DNA of 64,000 nt from Paenibacillus odorifer (GTDB taxonomy: Bacteria > Bacillota > Bacilli > Paenibacillales > Paenibacillaceae): assembly GCF_000758725.1 (NCBI RefSeq), contig NZ_CP009428.1, forward strand, positions 496,001 through 560,000, written 5' to 3'. The stretch's first letter is position 1, and every line of letters starts with the position of its first letter. Shown one piece after another: positions 8,581 to 17,292 of the stretch. The translations under genes and the position numbers were made by a program. The notes under the pieces were generated by a model. The model worked only from the letters and a program-made list of their open reading frames with translations. It did not search any database and was not told where the DNA came from.

Positions 8581-9480
8581 TCAGCTGGTGACCATGTCTC
8601 CACCATTGACATGAATACATGTCCCGGTAACATACGAAGAATCCGGTCCCGCTAAATAAAGATAGGCTCCTGCTAACTCATATGGCTGTGCGGCACGTTT
8701 AAAGGGTGTATCCGTCCCAAATACACTAACCTCATCTGCGGAGTAGCTGGAGGGAATTAGTGGTGTCCATACGGGTCCGGGAGCTACACTATTGACACGA
8801 ATGCCAGAGTCTACGAGTGATAAGGCTAAAGAGCGGGTAAAGGATACGATCGCACCTTTAGTTGAGGAATAATCTATAAGCTCCTTATTTCCTTGATAGG
8901 CAGTAATGGACGCAGTATTGATGATGGCTGCGCCTTTTTTTAGATGTGGAAGTGCGGCTTGCGTCAGGTAAAAGAATGGAAATATATTCGTCTGAAACGT
9001 TTGGTAGAGCTGTGCTTCCGTGATATCCAAAATACTTTTTTGTGGATACTGGACGCCATGATTGTTGACGAGGATGTCCAGCTTGCCAAAAGTGCGAAGG
9101 GTATGCTCCACAGCCTTGAAGCAGTTTTCCTTATGGCGTAAATCAACTTCGATCCGCAAACAACGTTGCCCTAATTCTTCAATTCGCCGCTGAGTGACCT
9201 CTGCATCTGAAGCTTCGTATAAATAAGCTATAGCGACATCTGCGCCTTCCTTTGCAAAAGCAATGGCCGCCGCTTTACCAATCCCGCTGTCGCCTCCGGT
9301 GATGAGTGCAATTTTTCCTTTCAGCTTTCCACTGCCGGCAATCTCCGGATCTTCACTGATGGGGCGAGGATTCATTAGACTCTCTAGACCTGGCTGACGG
9401 TCTTGGTGCTGCGGGGGAAAAGCAATAGGCTGTTCCTTACATATCGTTTGTTCCCCATAGTAGGGGTAGGTGGGATTCAT
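8581..9480 (-). CDS. SDR-family oxidoreductase, general-stress (GSP39/YdaD-like) type
   Basis: Classical short-chain dehydrogenase with an N-terminal extension of about 50 residues typical of the general-stress subgroup. The cofactor motif is TGGDSGIGKAAA, followed by VNNHGVQYP, the catalytic Ser in NTASITAYQG, the YSSTKGA active-site Tyr/Lys, and SVAPGPVWTPL. The substrate is unknown. An in-frame GTG at 9492 lies almost on top of AAGGAGG, so ATG 9480 is preferred (299 aa). It is followed by the small membrane protein gene. Confidence 0.85.
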   Translation of the reverse strand: MNPTYPYYGEQTICKEQPIAFPPQHQDRQPGLESLMNPRPISEDPEIAGSGKLKGKIALITGGDSGIGKAAAIAFAKEGADVAIAYLYEASDAEVTQRRIEELGQRCLRIEVDLRHKENCFKAVEHTLRTFGKLDILVNNHGVQYPQKSILDITEAQLYQTFQTNIFPFFYLTQAALPHLKKGAAIINTASITAYQGNKELIDYSSTKGAIVSFTRSLALSLVDSGIRVNSVAPGPVWTPLIPSSYSADEVSVFGTDTPFKRAAQPYELAGAYLYLAGPDSSYVTGTCIHVNGGDMVTS

Positions 9481-9595
9481 TTTTACATACACTCCTCCTT
9501 GCCTTCTATCTTCCGTATATTTCTATGCATGCGCCTAGAAAAGCGTGCGCTGTTATCCAGTTATACCTGTGTTTATATCCTAGTCGGAGGGGCGT

Positions 9596-10180
9596 TTGTC
9601 CGAGATGAATGATTGGCGAAATATAGATTATTTGAATCACGGAACTCCAGTGCAAAAAGAGGTCTATGCCCTGTTAAGAAAATTAAATATTATGAGTTTG
9701 CTGGCCGACTATAACCCGGTGCTGGTTGGCACAGTGCCGCTTGGAATTCAGGTGAAGGGCAGCGACCTGGATATTATTTGTGAGGTTCATGATTCCGTAA
9801 TGTTTACGGACATTGTTAGTCGATATTTCGGAACCATGGATGATTTTACTAGTGTATCGCGTGTGGTTGATGGGGTCCCTCGAACGAAAATTAACTTTAT
9901 GGCCGGGGGCTGGCCTATAGAACTGTTTGGGCAGCCGCGACCCACAGCTCTGCAGAATGGTTACTTACATATGATCATTGAAGCGGAAATTCTAGCTCAG
10001 CTGGATAATGATTTTCGCCAGCAGATCATTACAATGAAAACAAACGGGTGGAAGACCGAACCTGCCTTCGCGCAAGTGCTGGGTTTGGAAGGTGACCCTT
10101 ATGAAGCGCTGCTGATGCTGGAAAAGCTTCCGCGGAGTGCTCTTTATGCTTTTTGTCATTCTATACAAGCGAGGGGATAG
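9596..10180 (+). CDS. DUF4269-type protein, nucleotidyltransferase-like
   Basis: The 194-aa protein carries a minimal nucleotidyltransferase signature: LVGTVPLGIQVKGSDLDII, in which the GSDLD pair would bind metal, and a later TKINFMAGGWPIELFGQPRP segment typical of DUF4269. Its biological role is not known. TTG 9596 sits 5 bases after GGAGG (9586-9590) and ATG 9605 is the alternative. It nearly touches the GNAT gene downstream; the GNAT ribosome site lies within its last codons. Confidence 0.7.
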   Translation: MSEMNDWRNIDYLNHGTPVQKEVYALLRKLNIMSLLADYNPVLVGTVPLGIQVKGSDLDIICEVHDSVMFTDIVSRYFGTMDDFTSVSRVVDGVPRTKINFMAGGWPIELFGQPRPTALQNGYLHMIIEAEILAQLDNDFRQQIITMKTNGWKTEPAFAQVLGLEGDPYEALLMLEKLPRSALYAFCHSIQARG

Positions 10181-10197
10181 ACATGAATTATTGAGAG

Positions 10198-10602
10198 ATG
10201 ATTTCGGATGATTATGAAGCTGCCTACCAGCTATGGGAAAATACAGAGGGAATGGGACTCAGCGAAGCAGATTCGAGGCTGGAGGTTGCGCGTTATCTGG
10301 AGCGTAATGCTGGCTTCAGCCAGATCTGCGAGAATGAAGACGGCCGGATTGTAGGAACTGCATTGTGTGGACATGATGGGCGAAGAGGTTATATGTATCA
10401 TGTGGCGGTTAGTAATGACTGCCGAGGCATGGGCATCGGGCGTGAGCTTGTAAAGCGTTGTCTCGGTAATTTACATGCAGCTGGTATTGCAAAATGCCAT
10501 CTGATGGTTATAGGAACCAATGAACAAGGAAGAGGATTCTGGGAAGGGATAGACTGGCAGTATAGAGGTGGAATTATGTTATACTCCCAGGATATCTTGT
10601 GA
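10198..10602 (+). CDS. GNAT acetyltransferase (YpeA/RimI-like) with disrupted start
   Basis: Acetyltransferase of 134 aa as written, with motif A VAVSNDCRGMGIGRELVKRC and a C-terminal half typical of YpeA-like GNATs. The apparent original start is ATG 10183, placed 6 bases after GAGGGG (10171-10176). Its fourth codon is TGA (10192-10194) and the same frame resumes at ATG 10198. The short reading MNY-stop-EMISDDYEAAY matches how family members usually begin. Translation would need reinitiation or use of the weak site before 10198. A recent nonsense mutation or a base error are both possible. Confidence 0.7.
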   Translation: MISDDYEAAYQLWENTEGMGLSEADSRLEVARYLERNAGFSQICENEDGRIVGTALCGHDGRRGYMYHVAVSNDCRGMGIGRELVKRCLGNLHAAGIAKCHLMVIGTNEQGRGFWEGIDWQYRGGIMLYSQDIL

Positions 10603-10756
10603 TACATAAGATGCGAAATGAAGATACTATCTAAGTAAAATATCATTAGATTAGAAGTGGATATATCACAGCAAATGTAACGGTGAACTCCGACTGCCAG
10701 TGCAGTATACTATATATGAGTTTGATAATTGCCTATTTGCAGGCAGGAGGTCTTTT

Positions 10757-11467
10757 ATGCGTTTTAAAGATGTGTTTTCAATTATTGGTCCCGCCATGGT
10801 CGGGCCTTCAAGCTCGCATACAGCCGGTGCAGCACGGATCGGAAGGGCTGCAAGGCAGGTGCTGGGTGAAGTGCCGCGTGTGGCAGAAGTGACGTTTTTT
10901 GGTTCTTTTGCAGCTACTTATCAGGGACATGGTACAGACCGGGCTATTGTCGGAGGACTTATGGATTACGCTACCGATGATCATCGGTTACCCGACTCTC
11001 TGGAGTTGGCGGCTGAAGCTGGGATGGAAGTATCTTTTGAGCAAGGAACGGGATTGTTTCCTCATCCTAACACGGTTAAACTGCATCTTATCGGACAAGA
11101 GACAGGAAGTGAGCTGACTTTAACGGGGACATCCATCGGTGGTGGAAACATTGAGATCGTCGATGTGGATGGTTTTGGAGTAAAGCTTACGGGAATGTAT
11201 CCGACGGTATTGATTCATCATATGGATTATTTAGGTGTTCTGGCGAGTGTTACAGAAGTGATGCGTAACGGACAATTTAATATAGGGCATATGTCTCTTG
11301 ATCGGAAGAATCGCAGCGGTGCAGCCTTAACGGTACTGGAGCTGGATGAAGCTGCTACTCCTGAGCTTATTGAAGCGCTTAAAGCGCTCACTGCGGTGAA
11401 ATCGGTGAAATTGGTTAATTTAAACGAAGGTAAGCAAGATGAGAAGGGGAAGGAAAGCTTAACATGA
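10757..11467 (+). CDS. sdaAB: L-serine dehydratase, iron-sulfur dependent, beta subunit
   Basis: Regulatory/beta subunit of the two-chain [4Fe-4S] L-serine deaminase (serine to pyruvate and ammonia). The N-terminal GPSSSHTAGAARIG motif and a C-terminal ACT-like region (VLASVTEVMRNGQFNIGHMS) are clear. The frame is open from 10700, but ATG 10757 follows AGGAGG (10744-10749) and begins at the conserved MRFKDVFSIIGPAMVGPSS, giving 236 aa. It overlaps sdaAA by 4 bp (ATGA), indicating translational coupling. Confidence 0.93.
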   Translation: MRFKDVFSIIGPAMVGPSSSHTAGAARIGRAARQVLGEVPRVAEVTFFGSFAATYQGHGTDRAIVGGLMDYATDDHRLPDSLELAAEAGMEVSFEQGTGLFPHPNTVKLHLIGQETGSELTLTGTSIGGGNIEIVDVDGFGVKLTGMYPTVLIHHMDYLGVLASVTEVMRNGQFNIGHMSLDRKNRSGAALTVLELDEAATPELIEALKALTAVKSVKLVNLNEGKQDEKGKESLT

Positions 11468-12342
11468 ATTTTCAAACACTTAGCCAACTGGCTGTATTAT
11501 GTGAGGAACGTGGCCTCACCATTGGAGCTCTTATGCTCGAAGAGCAAAGCGCGGAATCTGGACGTTCCAGTGAACAGGAATTTGCCACTATGCGTGAGTA
11601 TTATGGGGTCATGAAAGAAGCTGTTCATCGTGGGATGCATGAAGATACCACTTCGCGCAGCGGCCTTACGGGAATGGATGCCCAGCGTGTAGGAGCCTAT
11701 AACGCAGCAGATGAACCATGCCTAGGTGGACCCGCTGGTCAAGCAATGGCCTATGCTTTGGCTGTATCCGAGGTTAATGCCTCAATGGGCCGAATAATTG
11801 CTACACCTACCGCAGGTTCATGCGGAATTATTCCGGGTGTATTTCTCAGCTGCCAGGAACGGTTTGGCTGGGATGATGATTATATGGTTTCCGGTTTGTT
11901 CGCTGCGGGAGCAATCGGTTATGTCATTGCCAACAATTCGTTTGTATCTGGCGCAGAGGGTGGCTGTCAGGCCGAGGTCGGATCGGCCATCGGGATGGCG
12001 GCAGGAGCTTTAACCGAACTGCGTGGAGGGACGCCTGCACAAGCAGTGCATGCTGTTGGACTGGCGCTTAAGAACACATTAGGACTGATTTGCGATCCGG
12101 TGGGAGGACTTGTAGAGATTCCTTGTATCGTTAGAAACGGATTCGGTGCAGTGACCGCGCTCGCCGCCGCCGATATGGCACTGGCTGGTGTACGTAGCGT
12201 GATCCCTTCAGATGAAGTAATCAAGGTCATGCTTGAGGTAGGCTCAGCTATGCCAGAAAAACACCGCGAGACCGCAGGTGGCGGATTAGCACAGACACCT
12301 ACCGGCCGCAAGATCATGCAGGATTTACGTAAAAAGAAATAA
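11464..12342 (+). CDS. sdaAA: L-serine dehydratase, iron-sulfur dependent, alpha subunit
   Basis: Catalytic alpha subunit, 292 aa, normal for the Bacillus-type enzyme. Cluster-ligand and active-site cysteines sit in TAGSCGIIPGVF, AEGGCQAEVG and GLICDPVGGLVEIPC. The end is marked by the family-typical HRETAGGGLAQTPTG. With SdaAB it converts serine to pyruvate in the cytoplasm. It is coupled to sdaAB by a 4-bp overlap and converges with the YneQ-like gene 2 bp downstream. Confidence 0.95.
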   Translation: MNFQTLSQLAVLCEERGLTIGALMLEEQSAESGRSSEQEFATMREYYGVMKEAVHRGMHEDTTSRSGLTGMDAQRVGAYNAADEPCLGGPAGQAMAYALAVSEVNASMGRIIATPTAGSCGIIPGVFLSCQERFGWDDDYMVSGLFAAGAIGYVIANNSFVSGAEGGCQAEVGSAIGMAAGALTELRGGTPAQAVHAVGLALKNTLGLICDPVGGLVEIPCIVRNGFGAVTALAAADMALAGVRSVIPSDEVIKVMLEVGSAMPEKHRETAGGGLAQTPTGRKIMQDLRKKK

Positions 12343-12344
12343 TT

Positions 12345-12647
12345 TTAGAGCATTTTGAAACGTTCCAACTGTTCCCATAAGCCTTCCTTCCGAAGGATTT
12401 CTGCTTGTTTGGGTCCCATAAGGTCAAAGTGGGGGAATGGGGAACGATTATGAATATATTTAGCCGGCAGTCCATTTTCCTCACACCAATAGGTTAATCT
12501 GGTTAGGTCACTACAGCCTACCTTGGTGACAGTAGTCATGCCGGGAAAACGCGGGTCTAGCCAGTAATGGGTTAAGAAGGCGATTTCTCCTGCGGAGACT
12601 GCTTTTTTCCAGCGGGTTAATTCTTCTCTGTTGATGCCGAAGGCCAT
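12345..12647 (-). CDS. YneQ-like conserved protein
   Basis: A 100-aa soluble protein. The block EIAFLTHYWLDPRFPGMTTV followed by TKVGCSDLTRL resembles the Bacillus YneQ family, recognised from memory of that pattern; no function is known. AAGGAGG lies just upstream of ATG 12647. It stands alone between the sdaAA stop and the divergent YwbE-like gene. Confidence 0.65.
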   Translation of the reverse strand: MAFGINREELTRWKKAVSAGEIAFLTHYWLDPRFPGMTTVTKVGCSDLTRLTYWCEENGLPAKYIHNRSPFPHFDLMGPKQAEILRKEGLWEQLERFKML

Positions 12648-12709
12648 TACGTCTCCTCCTTATCTAGTATAGTTGACAACATTATAACCCATTGAAAGGG
12701 GATTACATC

Positions 12710-12907
12710 ATGAACGGACAGGTAAGAGCCGATATTCGTCCTGGGCTTGAAGTGGATATTGTGCTTAAGCAGGATCAGCCGACGGGTAAGCTAACACATG
12801 GAACGGTGAAGGATATTCTCACCAACTCACCTCGACATCCGCATGGCATCAAGGTGCGTTTAACCAGTGGACAGGTAGGACGAGTTAAAAATATTGTTGC
12901 TAACTAA
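12710..12907 (+). CDS. YwbE-like protein (DUF2196)
   Basis: A 65-aa protein with the DUF2196 pattern: RPGLEVDIVLKQDQPTGKLT, then TxGTVKDILT and HPHGIKVRL, ending in GQVGRVKNI. It is a small beta-rich protein with unknown role. ATG 12710 follows AAAGGGG; an in-frame ATG at 12692 lacks a ribosome site. A shared terminator follows at 12935. Confidence 0.8.
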   Translation: MNGQVRADIRPGLEVDIVLKQDQPTGKLTHGTVKDILTNSPRHPHGIKVRLTSGQVGRVKNIVAN

Positions 12908-12934
12908 TAATAAAATTCACCTTTAATTTAAAAA

Positions 12935-12967
12935 GCGCCCCTAATCAACTGAGATTGGGGCGTTTTT
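12935..12967. terminator. Bidirectional terminator
   Basis: CGCCCC (12936-12941) and GGGGCG (12957-12962), with AATC/GATT extending the stem, A-run on the left and T-run on the right. It serves both the YwbE-like gene (+) and the HNH gene (-). Confidence 0.8.
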
Positions 12968-12972
12968 CTATT

Positions 12973-13695
12973 TTATCTGCTCATAAAATCCTCAACGGAC
13001 TGATCGGCCTTGGTCTGATTACATAACGTACAAGCGCAAACGCAATTATCCGGAGTAGTATGACCACCTTTAGCACGGGGGAGTAAATGATCTATAGTGT
13101 CTCCATAGGAGCCACAGAAGTAGCAGGTATAGTTGTCTCTGGTCAATATATAAGCACGGAAATCCTTATTGCTGTATATCCTGCGGATGGTTCGGCGATT
13201 CACTACGATAGCGGCATGTTCTCTGACTAGAGTAACCGCAAGCTCGTAGTCAATTTCCTGATGCCAGCGCCGTCCTTTATCACTGTGGCCACGCATTAGA
13301 ATTTTCCCTTTGGCAGAGGGAATCAATTGCGTTGGATCTTCGGGACTCAGTTTCGCGCCTTGAGAATGAGAATGTTTCCTTCGTTGTTCCAAGCCCCGTA
13401 TGCGCTGATTTGGGTTGGATTGCGGTGAAGAAGCAACCGTGGAAGAAGGCTTTCCTTGTTTGGAGCGTTCCTTGACAGCCGAAGAAGGGGTTTCAATAGT
13501 AACAGGTTGTACTGGAATGGGGCCTGCTGCAAGGGTCAGATCTATGTTTTGTCGTTGTTTGCGGCACTCCCGACAAGCACCACGGCGAGACTGGCCTTTG
13601 GAACGTTTGCCGGTACGTTTACGAAATTCAGAGAGCGGCTTCTGTTGCTGGCAATAGGTACATTGTTTGGTGGATAAAAGATGGGTATCGTTCAT
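12973..13695 (-). CDS. HNH endonuclease-domain protein with N-terminal zinc motif
   Basis: A 240-aa protein with three parts. Residues 11-50 hold a treble-clef-like metal site (CTYC ... CRECRKQ). Residues 60-130 form a Ser/Gln/Arg-rich linker. Residues 180-238 form an HNH domain: TCYFCGSYGDTIDHLLPRAK, then GGHTTPDNC and CTLCNQTKAD, with CxxC pairs flanking the DH motif. It is a probable DNA nuclease or DNA-binding protein; the target is unknown. Similar single HNH proteins occur alone in many Bacillales genomes. There is no adjacent methyltransferase, so a restriction role is not supported. No strong ribosome site is visible before ATG 13695. Confidence 0.75.
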   Translation of the reverse strand: MNDTHLLSTKQCTYCQQQKPLSEFRKRTGKRSKGQSRRGACRECRKQRQNIDLTLAAGPIPVQPVTIETPSSAVKERSKQGKPSSTVASSPQSNPNQRIRGLEQRRKHSHSQGAKLSPEDPTQLIPSAKGKILMRGHSDKGRRWHQEIDYELAVTLVREHAAIVVNRRTIRRIYSNKDFRAYILTRDNYTCYFCGSYGDTIDHLLPRAKGGHTTPDNCVCACTLCNQTKADQSVEDFMSR

Positions 13696-13968
13696 AGATA
13701 TGTTAGGTTCAGCGCGTCTTTGCGCCCGTCCTGTCTCCTTGTTTTTTAGGATCCAATGTATTTTATTTATTAGATTCAGTCGGCAGGGTTAACATTTCGT
13801 TCTAATCTTAGTATAGCGTAAAATACAATCGTTCACATCGCACTCAAAAAAAGCTTAAATACGGCTTTTTGTGTGATATCTATCTTGGTGACGTTCAGGA
13901 AAAACATGTAAAATTGAAAAGAGCAGTAAGGAATGCTCTACTTTTTTAACATGGGAAGGGGTATTGAA

Positions 13969-14451
13969 ATGGAACCAACCAAAAGAAGGCCGTTTACGGT
14001 AACATTGCTTTATATTCTTCATATATTTTTGGGGGTTGGAGCGTTAGCAGGAGGCGGGTCAATGGTCATAGATCCTAGTGGTGATCTGATACACATGCCC
14101 ACATCTATGCTGGAAAGATCGCCATTTTCAGATTTTTTAATTCCGGGTATTTTGCTATTCATCGTATTTGGTATCCTGCCCTTGTTTGTGTTTTATGGGT
14201 TGATCAAGAGACCAGAATTGCGCTGGGTGAATACTTTGAATCCCTTTAAGAAATTATATAGCTTCTGGGCATTGTCCCTATATATCGGATTTGGGTTAAT
14301 TATTTGGATTATGGTGCAGACGTATATGTTGAACAGTGTGGCAATCATACATCTGATCTATATGAGTCTAGGGCTTTTGATCCAAGTCTTTACGCTGCTT
14401 CCTTCCGTACAAAGTTACTTTTTGCTGGACGGCGGTACCGAAAGACGTTAA
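13969..14451 (+). CDS. Hypothetical membrane protein
   Basis: A 160-aa protein with four hydrophobic segments (around residues 10-30, 57-80, 98-120 and 125-150) and a positively charged N-terminus (MEPTKRRPF). ATG 13969 is preferred over the longer open frame because GGAAGGGG stands 7 bases before it. The family is not recognised. It ends 62 bp before the LacI-type regulator gene, which has its own ribosome site. Confidence 0.6.
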   Translation: MEPTKRRPFTVTLLYILHIFLGVGALAGGGSMVIDPSGDLIHMPTSMLERSPFSDFLIPGILLFIVFGILPLFVFYGLIKRPELRWVNTLNPFKKLYSFWALSLYIGFGLIIWIMVQTYMLNSVAIIHLIYMSLGLLIQVFTLLPSVQSYFLLDGGTERR

Positions 14452-14513
14452 AATTGCAGTGAACAGAAGGTATCAGAAGGTATTTCATTAGTCTGGGCAA
14501 GGAGTGAACCGGA

Positions 14514-15530
14514 TTGACAACTATATATGATATTGCCAAAAGAACCGGTTACTCTCCTACAACGGTATCCAAGGCGTTTAATAATTATTCCGATGTACGG
14601 GAGAAGACTCGCCAGGAAATATTCCGGGTTGCCCAAGAAATGGGATATTTGCCGAATTCCCATGCCCGTACACTGACTACTAAGAAATCATGGACCATCG
14701 GTGTATTGTTTGTAGAGAATACGGGATTTGGTATTCGCCATCCCTTTTTTAGCGCTGTGATTGAGAGCTTTAAGAAGGTTGCTGTGGATAAGGGGTATGC
14801 CCTCATGTTTATTTCCAAGGATGTTGGAGGTAAACAAAGTGGTTATTTGGAGAATTGCCGAATTCGTGGTGTAGATGGTGTTGTCGTATTCTTGTCTGAT
14901 TACGAGGACCCTTATTTCCGTGAGCTGCTAGAGAGTGATATTCCTACTGTGATTCTGGATTTTGAGACTACGCAGTCGCATACGGTATGTTCGGATAATA
15001 CGGCTGGAGCTCAGCTTGCGATAGAGTATTTAGTTTCTTTGGGTCATCGCAAGATTGCTCATATTTCCGGAGGTATGAACACTTTCCCTGGTAAAACCCG
15101 GGAGTTAGGATATAAGAACGCTATGAAGCAGCAGGGGCTTGAAGTGCCGGAGTCCTATGTTGTGAATGGAGCTTTTTATTCTCGTGAAAGTGGTTATCAA
15201 GCGATGCTGGAGCTTCTTAAGCTGCCTGATCGGCCAACCGCTGTTTTTGCTTCGGGTGACATGTTAGCTTTAGGGGCTATTATGGCGGTAAAAGATAGTG
15301 GACTTTCCGTACCGCTGGACATTTCAGTTGTGGGGTACGATGATATTGATCTAGCTGAGTATGTTACACCTGCATTGACAACCATTCGTCAGGATACGGA
15401 ACTTTTAGGAAGCCGAGCAGCGGACATTCTTTTAGCATCGATTGAAGGGAAACAGTTGGATAAGGAAGCGGTTCTAGTTCCGGTAGAAGTGATCGAACGG
15501 GAATCCTGTGCGCCTCCGAGTGGAAATTAG
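14514..15530 (+). CDS. LacI-family transcriptional regulator
   Basis: A 338-aa repressor-type regulator. The N-terminal helix-turn-helix reads [20 protein letters not shown], followed by the hinge helix and a periplasmic-binding-protein-like effector domain ([38 protein letters not shown]). The start is TTG 14514 after AAGGAG. A palindrome that fits LacI operators (15751-15764) lies between it and the GH30 gene, so it probably controls the downstream carbohydrate genes; the effector sugar is unknown. Confidence 0.9.
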   Translation: MTTIYDIAKRTGYSPTTVSKAFNNYSDVREKTRQEIFRVAQEMGYLPNSHARTLTTKKSWTIGVLFVENTGFGIRHPFFSAVIESFKKVAVDKGYALMFISKDVGGKQSGYLENCRIRGVDGVVVFLSDYEDPYFRELLESDIPTVILDFETTQSHTVCSDNTAGAQLAIEYLVSLGHRKIAHISGGMNTFPGKTRELGYKNAMKQQGLEVPESYVVNGAFYSRESGYQAMLELLKLPDRPTAVFASGDMLALGAIMAVKDSGLSVPLDISVVGYDDIDLAEYVTPALTTIRQDTELLGSRAADILLASIEGKQLDKEAVLVPVEVIERESCAPPSGN

Positions 15531-15688
15531 GGCTGTATCAAATTCCATAAGTACAAAGAGTAGGCTGCTGCCCACAGGATAAATCTTGACGAAAAGAAAA
15601 GAGTCCTGATAAAGTAGAGGACATCATAGCTCGAATTCTTCCTATGTGGTATTTGCTACAGCTTATTCAGAGGAATGGGGCTATAATG

Positions 15689-15712
15689 GGCATATTGTTA
15701 TGCCGCTTTTTT
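15689..15712 (+). terminator. Terminator after the LacI-type gene
   Basis: GGCATA (15689-15694), loop, TATGCC (15699-15704), then GC and a run of eight T. Confidence 0.75.
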
Positions 15713-15750
15713 TTCCTGCTCTTCGTTAGATCATTTTTTTTCGCAACAAT

Positions 15751-15764
15751 CGAAACCGGTTTCG
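15751..15764. promoter_or_regulatory. LacI-type operator palindrome
   Basis: CGAAACCGGTTTCG is a perfect 14-bp palindrome with the central CG typical of LacI/GalR-family operators. A partial copy (GGTTTCGAA) lies at 15771-15779. It is 163 bp before the GH30 ribosome site and downstream of the regulator's terminator. The rest of 15531-15926 shows no open reading frame with support. Confidence 0.65.
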
Positions 15765-15926
15765 TTTTTAGGTTTCGAATGAGCTGAAATCAAAGTTTAC
15801 CGAAGGCTTCCTTGAATTTTCTCAAACGTTTCAGTGGCCCATCGCTCCGAACCCTAACATCGGATGGTGATCCAGTAAAGACAGTGCTTGTTGTTAGTAA
15901 CAAAACAATTAGAGGAGATGGATGAA

Positions 15927-17264
15927 ATGGCAAAAGTTCAAACTGTAGTAACTGCAAAAGATACAGGGGAACGCTTAACTCCGAAAGAGGCAATTGTTTT
16001 TAGCACAAGAGTAGATTCTGGATCTGCCGATGTAGAGCTTAAGCCAGAGCAGGAGTTCCAAAAGATGATAGGATTTGGCGGCGCTTTCACAGAAGCTGCG
16101 GCATATACGTTGTCACGGCTCAGTCCTGAGAAACGGGCAGAGGTTATTCATCGCTACTTTCATCCGGTAGAGGGATTAGGCTATAACATGGGTCGTGTTC
16201 ATATTCATAGCTGTGATTTTGCGCTTGGAAATTATACTTATGTCGCTGATCATGATACGGAGCTGGCTACCTTTGATATCTCCCATGATCATAAGTGGGT
16301 GCTTCCGCTGATTAAGGATGCAATGCAGGTAAAAGGTGGACCGTTCACGATGTTGGCCTCTCCTTGGAGCCCTCCGGCATGGATGAAAACAAATGGTGAA
16401 ATGAATAATGGAGGATCGCTCAAGCCAGAATACGCTGAAGTTTGGGCACGCTACTATACCAAATTTATTGAAGCTTATGGGAAGGAAGGCGTACCTATTT
16501 GGGCGGTTTCCGTGCAGAATGAGCCGGCTGCTGTTCAAGTCTGGGATTCTTGCATTTATAGTGCGGAAGAGGAACGCGATTTTGTTAAAAATCATCTCGG
16601 TCCAGTGATGCAGCAGGCAGGCCATTCCGATGTGAACATTGTTATCTGGGATCATAACCGCGATATTATGGTCGAACGTGCTTCGGTCGTGTTGTCTGAT
16701 CCTGAAGCTGCACAATATGTGTGGGGTACAGGCATCCACTGGTATGGTGGTGAGGAGTTCGACAAGGTAGAGAAGGTACATGATCTATTTCCTGACAAAC
16801 ATCTATTGTTCACTGAGGGCTGTCAAGAGGGCGGCGTCAAGCTTGGCGAATGGTTTACAGGTGAACGTTACGGCAGAAATATGATTGGGGATCTCAATGC
16901 ATGGACAGAAGGGTATCTGGACTGGAACCTGGTACTGGATGAGACCGGCGGGCCCAATCATGTAGGGAATCTCTGTGATGCTCCAATTATTGCAGATACA
17001 ACAACAGACGAATTGCACTATAACAGCTCTTATTATTATATCGGGCATTTCAGTAAATTTATCGCGCCAGGTGCGGTACGGATTGGCTTTACTTCTGAAG
17101 CGGAAGGAATCCTATCCACAGCATTCCGTAATCCGGACGGCAGCCTTGCTGTCATATTGATGAATGAGAGCGAAGAAGCTCGCACGGTAACCTTGGGGCT
17201 TGGCGAAGAGATTGCCAACTGCGAGCTATCCTCTCATTCTATCGTAACGCATCTGATTTCATAA
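15927..17264 (+). CDS. GH30-family glucosidase (glucosylceramidase type), cytoplasmic
   Basis: Retaining beta-glycosidase of 445 aa. The GH30 pattern is clear: FQKMIGFGGAFTEAAAYTL near the N-terminus, ASPWSPPAWMKTNG, the acid/base Glu in SVQNEPAAVQ (about E199) and the nucleophile Glu in LLFTEGCQEGG (about E297). There is no signal peptide, so it acts on imported sugars. ATG 15927 sits 9 bases after AGGAG; the open frame begins earlier at 15888. It is 28 bp upstream of the phosphorylase gene, so the two likely share a transcript. The linkage specificity (beta-1,3, beta-1,6 or other) cannot be read from sequence. Confidence 0.88.
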   Translation: MAKVQTVVTAKDTGERLTPKEAIVFSTRVDSGSADVELKPEQEFQKMIGFGGAFTEAAAYTLSRLSPEKRAEVIHRYFHPVEGLGYNMGRVHIHSCDFALGNYTYVADHDTELATFDISHDHKWVLPLIKDAMQVKGGPFTMLASPWSPPAWMKTNGEMNNGGSLKPEYAEVWARYYTKFIEAYGKEGVPIWAVSVQNEPAAVQVWDSCIYSAEEERDFVKNHLGPVMQQAGHSDVNIVIWDHNRDIMVERASVVLSDPEAAQYVWGTGIHWYGGEEFDKVEKVHDLFPDKHLLFTEGCQEGGVKLGEWFTGERYGRNMIGDLNAWTEGYLDWNLVLDETGGPNHVGNLCDAPIIADTTTDELHYNSSYYYIGHFSKFIAPGAVRIGFTSEAEGILSTAFRNPDGSLAVILMNESEEARTVTLGLGEEIANCELSSHSIVTHLIS

Positions 17265-17292
17265 ATAAGTAACAGTTTAGGAGGACATTAAC

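Noticed and set aside
12973-13695. Restriction or homing system around the HNH gene
   Set aside because: No methyltransferase, intron or mobile-element features nearby; it is a lone conserved-type HNH protein.
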